DNA of 64,000 bases, from contig JANUWF010001783.1 in NCBI GenBank assembly GCA_026120185.1, positions 4,867,001-4,931,000 of the forward strand, in the 5' to 3' direction. Below, piece by piece: positions 57,379 to 64,000 of the stretch. The translations under genes were made by a program, and so were the position numbers. Every line of letters begins with the position of its first letter. Within the stretch, counting starts at the first letter, position 1. The notes beneath the pieces are model-generated. The model was not told where the DNA came from, made no database searches, and saw only the letters and a program-made list of their open reading frames with translations. The stretch comes from Voacanga thouarsii. Its lineage: Eukaryota > Streptophyta > Magnoliopsida > Gentianales > Apocynaceae.

Positions 57379-58847
57379 TAATAGGGCCTAAATTAGTCAT
57401 ATTTTTTCTTGTTATTTGAGGCTATTTTGTGATACATTTTGTTCAATAACTAGTCATATTCCTTCATATTTGAGATTTTACCCTTGGAAAGGTATTTTGT
57501 GCAATATTTTAGATTTTAGGGGTAAAATAAGACAAAAACGTCACAAAATAGAATAGATGTGGCGCCAGATAGGCCAGAGGAAGAGGCACCGGCCACGTGC
57601 AGGTGGTACGTACTTCGAGGTGACAAAAGATCAGTGAAACAGAGCTAAACAGAACACAACCGGTGCCTGCTCTAGCATCCAAGGTGGCGCCGGCTGCACT
57701 TTGGAAAACATTGCGCGGAAATATAGAAACAATTGGTGAACAATTGAGGAAATAGAACACAACCAGCGTCGGCTCCAGCAGCCAAGGCAGCGCCAGCTCT
57801 GCCCTGATAATAAGGCGGTGCCTTGAATTTTGCACGTGGTTTTTGATAATCTACAGAATTTTAGTATCTTCCTACTTCTAATCAGCCAAAAACCCTAAAC
57901 CAACGAGTTTAGACACTTCCTAAACCTATAAATAGATGCAAAACACAAGAGAATTGGGAGAATTCATAGATCATAATAAAAAATCACTCAAATCAAGGAG
58001 GAATTTTGCCAAATCAATGAGGGTTGTACAAGAAGGTTTACAAATGAAGAAGAAAGAGGCTTGTCTATGAGTGCTTTCTTTTACTTTTGTTTTCTTTTCT
58101 TGAATAATGATGTATTAATTATTTTATTATAATTTGACATTGTTTTAGGTATTCATAATTTTTAGAGTTATTTGATCTTTTGATTAATTGATTGTTATTC
58201 TTGGTATTTAATTATGTGTGCGTATTATGAGATTGGTTAGTTGTTTCTTTTCGTTAACTTGCTTGGAAAATGGGTTAATTGCTAAGAACTGGTAATTAAA
58301 TGTTAATTGATGTCTGCCAAGAATGGATTCATTAATTAATTTTATGTTTAAGTTTGCCAGGAATGGAAATTTAATCAAGGATTGCGTTTAATGCATCTTT
58401 TGGATGGATTAGTTGAAACAGAAATGTGATGCTAATTTATCTAGAAGGTAGTGATTTCATAGATTGGAAAAGAAGTGAATCTATCTTAATCCTTCATGAT
58501 GCCAAGAGAATAAATAGTTATGATAATGGTTAAATGCTTTGAGGTCATGTGTGTCAAAATAATAGTTTGAGTTACAGAATTCTCCCTCCTTGACATGTAT
58601 ATATTCTTTTATTTTATTTTCTTTGATTTTAATTTTCTTTTCACTTTATGGAGCCGGTTAAATAATGAAATAAAAGTGATTAATGCATACTTGTTCCTGG
58701 AGGATCAACACTCATTTAAACCCTATGCTATGTTAATGATAAGTACGCTTGCTCATATGTGTAATTTGGTGTTAACGTTTTAATTTAAACTTGATTGGGA
58801 ATGTGATTATTTTTATATTATTTTTATACCTAAATAAATACGCTTCA
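57379..58847 (+). repeat. 3' LTR of the Athila-like element
   Basis: 1469 bp, starting TAATAGGGCC and ending ACGCTTCA, partner of 52731-54158. The GC-rich island is at 57545-57820, where several CG sites of the partner are TG or CA, as methylated cytosines decay. A small insertion near 57995-58025 repeats an aaatcaaggaggaattttg-like piece. Confidence 0.94.
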
Positions 58848-58852
58848 ACAAA

Positions 58853-59996
58853 CATTGATAAAGACTAACTTGTGTGATCTATATGTGATAGGACATAGTT
58901 GACTTCAGTTCTTCAAAAGCATGCAAATAAGATTGCCAAGCAATTTTTAAGCAATGGAATCCAAGAATGGGTGATCAAGTAGAAGACTAAGCTTAAGAGA
59001 TTGCATACCAAGAAGTCCTTGTGGAAGAACATTAGACTAGAAATTGTTATTAAGGAATTTCTTGTAAATTCCTATGTCTCTTTACCTTATGATTCAATTT
59101 ATTTCTACCATGAAGCACACAAACAAAAGATGTCAAAGTTTTATATCTCAGAATTTGGGATTGAGTAGTTTGGATGATTCTGCATCCAAAAGATTCGTCC
59201 AAAATTTCGTGAACAGTGTCAAATTATTTCTGCCTTAAAAGTGTCATTTTGGACTTACCTTTTAGATGTATCATCATTCGAAACATAAGTCTAAAACACG
59301 GATAAATCTGACAATAAAAAATAGCCGTTTTATAGCCATTGGTACTTCGCCTTATGTCTCTATATAAGGCTTCTAAACTCGATTTGACTATAGATTTTTG
59401 CCCTATCCTTCTAAGAAACACTCTTGCTCTATAGAAAACAAAAATCTCCTTTATCAAAGTGCTTCAAAGTAAAATCAAATTGTGTCTTAAAGGTAAAAGT
59501 GTTTGTTCTTTTTCATAGTACACATCTGCTTAAAGAAGTGAGTCTTTACTATTCCATTGATATTCAATCTCTTTTGTATCCTAAGGTTGTGGTGTAAAAC
59601 CCATCTGGGGTGAGCCTTGATTTGTTGGTTAATTGAGAAGTTTTTAAAAACCAAGTGCGGTGATCCTCTCTTATATTTGGTACAAATTGATTCCATTAAG
59701 TTTGGTAAATGAAATCTGGTTGAAAATCCTTAAGTGTGAGCTTAAGGTAGTGAATGTAGATCTTGGCAGATCGAACCACTTTGCATTGCGTGTCTCATTT
59801 CTTTGCATATAGCATTAATTGCATTGTGCTTTTTATCTCAGACTGAATCAGGATATTTCTCAAAGTTTCCTTGGACAACTTTCTATGTTGTCGTGTAGTT
59901 GGTCCAAGAAACTTGAAGAACATTCATATTCTGTAAAATAAATTTCTTAAAAATTTTAGTTTCCCAAAAACCTTATTCACCCCCCAAGGTTTTTCA
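58853..59996 (+). repeat. 3' LTR of the SIRE-type element, remainder
   Basis: Resumes as cattgataaagactaact, exactly where the 5' LTR continues after atgacaaa (41363 onward), and ends ggtttttca. The last five bases of the R2 target duplication follow (atgtc, 59997-60001). It matches 41371-42518 with many substitutions. Confidence 0.94.
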
Positions 59997-60001
59997 ATGT
60001 C

Positions 60002-60910
60002 AATTTAGTATGAAGAATATGGGAAACGCTAGCTATATTCTTGGTATAAAGCTTCTTAGAGATAGAAAATAAAGAAGGTTAGGATTATCCCAATCTACTT
60101 ATATTGACAAGATATTGGATAAGTTTAGTATGGATCAGTGTAAAAAGGCAATCATACCCTTTAGGTACGGATTGACCTTATCTTCTAAACAGTGTCGTAA
60201 GAAAATGATGAGAAGGATTTCTTATGCCTCGGCAGTGAGAATTCTCATGTATGCTATGCTTTGTACAAGGCCAAATATCTGTTTTACAATAGTCATTGTT
60301 AGCAAGTATCAATCAAACCTAGGGGAAGAATATTGGTAAGCTGTAAAGCATATACTTAAGTACTTAGAGGGAACGAGGGATTTTATGCTTGTTTACAAAG
60401 CTGATAATTTAATTCATACCGGTTACACAAACTCAAACTTCCAAGTGGATACACATGAAAGGAAATCCACTAGTGGATATGATTTCACTTTGTCTAGAGG
60501 GGCTATTTCAAGGAAGAGTGTTAGGCAATCTTGTATTGCTAATTCCACCATAGAAGATGAGTATGTGACAGTTTCAGAAGCTTCAAAAAAAGCAGTTTAG
60601 CTCTAGAAATTCCTCATAGAACTTGAAATTGTGCCACAAATGGACAAGCCTATTATCATATATTGCAATAATTTTAGAGCTGTGTTGCAATGCAAGGAAC
60701 CAAAGAACCATAAGAAGGCTAAGCACATTGAGAAGAAGTATCACTTGATCCGGACATTCATCTAGAAAGAAAAGATAGTGATTGACTAGATTTCCTTTTC
60801 ATACAATCTGGTAGACTAATTTACCAAGCCTTTGATGGAGAAGGTATTTTGAAGATACTTAGATGTTGTAAGGGTAGGCACATATGGACTATCATAGTCC
60901 ATGTAGTGCA
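60002..60910 (+). pseudogene. Copia R2 pol, end of RT and RNase H
   Basis: RT resumes with FSMKNMGNASYILGIKLL and QSTYIDKILDKFSMDQCKKA. RNase H follows at 60115-60339 (MYAMLCTRPNICFTIVIVSK) and 60385-60600 (LVYKADNLIHTGYTNSNFQ, then STIEDEYVTVSEASKKAV), then the chromodomain-free tail up to about 60800 (KKYHLIR near 60736). A single stop near 60337-60339 and a few others break it. The segment from 60880 matches the R1 3' flank (ggtaggcac) up to the polypurine region. T2 interrupts at 60911. Confidence 0.92.
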
Positions 60911-62128
60911 TGTAACACCCCCCTACTACGAACCCTAAAAAGGCGGGGATGTCGCCCCATCCAAAGGACAAGGGGTCTCTAAAACGAAGTACATAATATA
61001 TAGAGACGAACCAAATATGTCAAAACTTATATAAATAAAGGGAACCTCTTATTACATCTGAATCAACTTAGGCAAAACTAAACATAAGCCAACATCAGTT
61101 CCAGAAACATAAATAAACATCAGTCGTTCAAAACATAAAGAAAGCAACAAAAGCTCCATCTATTACACATCCCGCTTGCTTAGTAGTATCTATCTCCTAA
61201 AAACATGATATAAAACAGTGTGAGATTAACATCTCAGTAAGCCCTGTGTATGCATATGGTACTTTAAACAGTTCGTGTATGCATAACTGAAAACATTTGC
61301 AAAAATATTTGGCAAGTCATAAATAATTTCTCTTTGCAAAGAGTGGAGTTTTTTCATTGTCACACTTTGTACAAAATAAATCATCCACTCGAAAAAAAAT
61401 AGTCATGGGCTCCCATGATAAGAGAACGGTCAAGGCACCACACTTTATGCACCATGACAGGATCAGTTTACCACACTTTGGGCATTTTGATCAAGGGTGG
61501 GTGTACGGCCCACCGGGTGAGATACTCTTCCATCTTTTCACCCAACAAAACCATCCAGGTGTCCATGCCGAGAAAATAATATCTTACCAGGTAAAAATGC
61601 TAGCTCGGACCGGCTTGACCAATAAATACTGTCGTCTTTTCAAGCAGAGCTTATCTTCTGGAGGTGGCCGCCTGCCAAAAGACTCACTCAAGCCCCCTAA
61701 GACTAGTATTGTTAGCCTACCCTTATTGAATACTCAACGAACATATCCGTTAATTTCTAACTCACAGTGATTCCATACGTTGGCTTCGTAAAACGTGATT
61801 TTCTTTAACAAAAGGGTTTTCTAAAAAGTTTAAGAGAAAGATAGTTCTTGATAAAAGCGTTAGTTGACAAAACCATGTAGAGAATAAACATCCACGTTTA
61901 CAACCCAAGCAATCATAGTTCAACAATAACTTCACAAAGTTTTACAACATTTGACAGGCCACCACAAGCGTTTAACAAAAAGAGTTTATGCAAGGACTTA
62001 CATGGTACGCCTTAGATAAACAAGATAAAATCAACTGCTTGCTTTCTTCAAATAACCTCCTAATCTAGAATCACATAATATCATGATCAGGATCTCAATC
62101 ATCTCAAGCATGAATATAAACTCACTTA
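60911..62128 (-). repeat. LTR T2 (chromovirus-like), partial
   Basis: Read on the minus strand this ends GGGTGTTACA, as T1 does. The block tgtaacacccccctac at 60911 and the gatgtcgccccatcc block align with the last 110 bp of T1. The segments at 61220-61245 (gagattaacatctcagtaag), 61480-61560 and 61660-61740 align with 34060, 33800 and 33600 of T1. Bases 60906-60910 (gtgca) would be the target duplication. The other end lies outside the window, beyond the R3 insertion at 62129, so whether it is solo is unknown. The plus-strand open frame at 61357-61770 is antisense to the LTR and not credible. Confidence 0.82.
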
Positions 62129-64000
62129 TGATGCAAAACGAGAAATAGGGGCATGCACTGTAAGTTAAAAAAAAATTGGAGAAAAATAAAACGCGAGCCT
62201 TAAAGGCTATGCGGAAGCGTGAGGATCATACCTTTGTGTTCCTTAACCCTCCTAGGTTGTGTAGGAACAGATTGAACGGCTGGAATCGCCTCGCTTTGCA
62301 CACTTGAAGGAGCTTCCGGTTGAACACCCGGTAGCCTTCGACTCCGCCTTGTTTGCATTAACGCTTAGCTCTCCAGCTCTCAGGATATTCCTCAGCCTAA
62401 CCTCTAGTTGGTGAACACAATGGGAAAGAGAAACAGTCTCAATTCTCCTTGGTTCGCTCGCTATTGGTTAGCAAAGAACAAGGAGAAAACAAGAAGAAGA
62501 AACGTGAGAAAGCAAGAGCTAGAGAGACGTAAGAGTCTTGTCGCTAGGGAAAAGAATTAGGGTTTTTCCTTTTCAAAGAGTTGTTTATATTTAGCCTAAA
62601 CTAGGTCTCTCAATCTCTGATAAACATATTCCCGGGATTTCAAAACACCCGGACGTTATCCTGAGAAACAGTTTGGCCTAACCTTAAACTCCTCTTAACC
62701 GTATCTGGAAAAAAAAACCCTAAGGTCCAAGCTATTGGGCCAGATAAATATTTATTATTTTTCTTGGACCCAAAAAGTTCAAAATAATAAATATTAATTA
62801 TTTATTTCCTGGGCTTACATAAGTAACCCAATAAATAATTAATGAGCCCAAATGAACCATAATAATTAATCTTTAATTATTTATTTCTTGGGCCTATATA
62901 AATAACCCAATAAATAATTAAACATTAATTATTTCCCCTAGTTTAAGCCCAGGTTAATTTCTTAATTATTCATATTGGACCTAGGCCCTGAATAATTAAT
63001 TAACCAAATAAACTAGATAATTAATTTCTCTCAACTCCTATTTTATTTATTTATTTATTTTATTCCAGTCCAATAATAAAATAAAATCCTCTTCAACTGA
63101 GACCAATTCCTCAACCCAAAATAGTTAGGACTTACGGGCTATCCTGAGGATCAAAAAGACACATCGCCTTGGCTGCTAAAAAGACCAAAATACCCCTGCT
63201 ATATAAATAGCTGTATTTTGCATTTTAAATATTTTCTAATATCACCATAAGGAAATATTGACCCCAAGGACAATGCTGCATTCGCAAAGTCTCTGACCTA
63301 CAAGTGAAATGACTAAAATACCCCTCTACACATCGCCGTACATTTAGAGAGGAAGAAGTGTACTAACACCCCCCTAAATGACATCTACCATCCTTAGGCT
63401 TCTAGTCCACTGATCCACGGCTTCTTGGAGGGTTTCCGCTTTCCAAGGGAGCTACCCTAAAGCAAACATCCAAGTCATGTTTCCCAGGGCCCTGGATAAT
63501 TTAGACCATTCGGACAACCACAAGGGGCAATATAGTGCAGAAACTATCTTGTATAAGTCTGTCTTAACTAACTAGTCACACATACCCAACATGCAAGTAT
63601 ATTGGCCCTACGATAGAACCTCAACTACAGCAAATCAAAGTATATGCTTCCAGCTTCGCCAGACCACCAACTCATACTCAAGTCGTAGAGTACTAGTCCA
63701 CGCTGTAGCGGTAGTAGTCTAGGTTTCTACCATATAGTACTTTGAGAAACCACTACTACAGGTCCTGTTCTACGTATTCGAAATACGCTTATGTTATGAA
63801 GTGAGTGGACTACTCACTGGCTAAAGGTAAGCCATTCCCCATTTGGAATTCATAACATAATAACCTAAACATGATGAGGTTCTCAGTCTCATCAATAGGC
63901 TAAGAACAAATGTTTATGTGTTAAATAACCCATGATCCATACCTTACTGTGAAAGACCACCATTCACATGGATCACTTATTTAAACACAATGGGTCTGTT
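62129..64000 (-). repeat. LTR of a third R-family Copia element (R3), runs off the window
   Basis: Begins TGATGCAAAACGAG and follows the R1 3' LTR block by block: the tctcaggatattcctcagcc segment (62376), ccaagctattgggcc (62728), tttattatttttcttgga, and ccactactacaggtcc (63749). The right end is not in the window, so it could be a solo LTR or the 3' LTR of a longer minus-strand element. It is GC-richer and keeps more CG sites than the R1 LTRs, which suggests it is younger. Confidence 0.9.

Larger units (their letters stand above)
52731..58847 (+). mobile_element. Non-autonomous Athila-like Gypsy element inside the SIRE LTR
   Basis: 6117 bp with two similar LTRs (52731-54158 and 57379-58847) and a perfect 5-bp duplication acaaa. 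The first LTR is followed by a tRNA-Asp type PBS as in Athila/Tat elements, and the second is preceded by the polypurine tract aagtgtgggggaa. The 3.2-kb internal region holds no gag, protease, RT or integrase. It carries one shifted reading frame of unknown kind (54536-55614). It must have been moved by proteins of a related autonomous element, possibly of the type seen at 14457-19632. It is younger than the SIRE element. Confidence 0.92.
41336..59996 (+). mobile_element. SIRE-type Copia element with envelope-like region, inserted in R2 RT
   Basis: LTRs 41336-42518 and 52687-59996 (the latter split). Flanks aggtc (41331-41335) and atgtc (59997-60001) form a target duplication with one mismatch, and the R2 RT frame resumes after it. 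The order is PBS, gag with two zinc knuckles, protease, integrase, RT, RNase H, then an extra region after pol (49645-51132), several purine-rich tracts and the LTR. The extra ORF region downstream of pol is the hallmark of Sireviruses (SIRE/Maximus lineage). Without its two inserts (A3 in gag, an Athila-like element in the 3' LTR) it is about 10.8 kb. All frames carry stops. Confidence 0.93.
24994..60910 (+). mobile_element. Copia element R2, 5'-truncated and split by two insertions
   Basis: R-family Copia element in three pieces: 24994-26596 (leader and gag N-terminus), 38956-41335 (gag C-terminus to RT) and 60002-60910 (end of RT, RNase H, 3' non-coding). The reading frame resumes across each insert: TELTK joins ELQAA in gag, and the RT frame joins at FSMKNMGNASYILG. 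The 5' LTR is absent; the leader begins next to a T19 run. The 3' end is cut at 60910, in the segment that corresponds to the polypurine region of R1, by T2. R2 is the oldest layer of the right block because A2, the SIRE element and T2 all interrupt it. Confidence 0.92.

Noticed and set aside
61357..61770. 137-codon plus-strand open frame
   Set aside because: It is antisense to the T2 LTR, has no recognisable domain and is not maintained in T1.

Overview
The window is plant nuclear DNA, most likely from a flowering plant. It is AT-rich, built almost entirely of nested and decayed LTR retrotransposons (Copia and Gypsy), and contains one relic of a host gene. I see no intact host gene, no functional tRNA or rRNA gene and no CRISPR array. 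Nearly every retroelement reading frame carries stops or frameshifts, so coding entries are given as pseudogenes. The species cannot be told from sequence alone. Family names used here (A, R, S, T) are my own labels.

Left block, 1-20990. A Gypsy element of the Athila/Tat type (plus strand) is the base layer. Its integrase was hit by Copia element A1 (plus), whose 3' end fills 1-4439 and 14037-14456. The 3' LTR of A1 was in turn hit by a full-length minus-strand Copia element R1 (4440-14031, 5-bp duplication ccaca). The Athila integrase resumes at 14457, followed by a very short LTR-like piece, a primer-binding site, and a second Athila gag-protease-RT-RNase H copy (15592-19632). That copy stops at an LTR (S, 19633-about 20990) distantly related to the R LTRs.

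Middle, about 20990-24993, is the only stretch without clear transposon sequence. On the minus strand it holds the first two exons of a decayed type-A cytokinin response regulator, with correct splice borders but an in-frame stop and a frameshift. Weak traces of later exons follow.

Right block, 24994-64000. A plus-strand R-family Copia element (R2), lacking its 5' LTR, is split into three parts: 24994-26596, 38956-41335 and 60002-60910. Insertion 1 is a minus-strand A-family element (A2, 26597-38955), itself holding a 4.2-kb solo LTR (T1, 30195-34411). Insertion 2 is a SIRE-type Copia element with an envelope-like region (41336-59996). It holds a solo A LTR in gag (A3, 43967-45693) and, in its 3' LTR, a non-autonomous Athila-like element with two LTRs (52731-58847). 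Insertion 3, in the R2 polypurine tract region, is a second T LTR (T2, from 60911, minus), interrupted at 62129 by the LTR of another minus-strand R element (R3) that runs off the window.

Most joins are supported by target duplications, by host reading frames that resume across the insert, or by LTR lengths that add up once the insert is removed. All domain calls come from reading translated motifs by eye; no database search was run.
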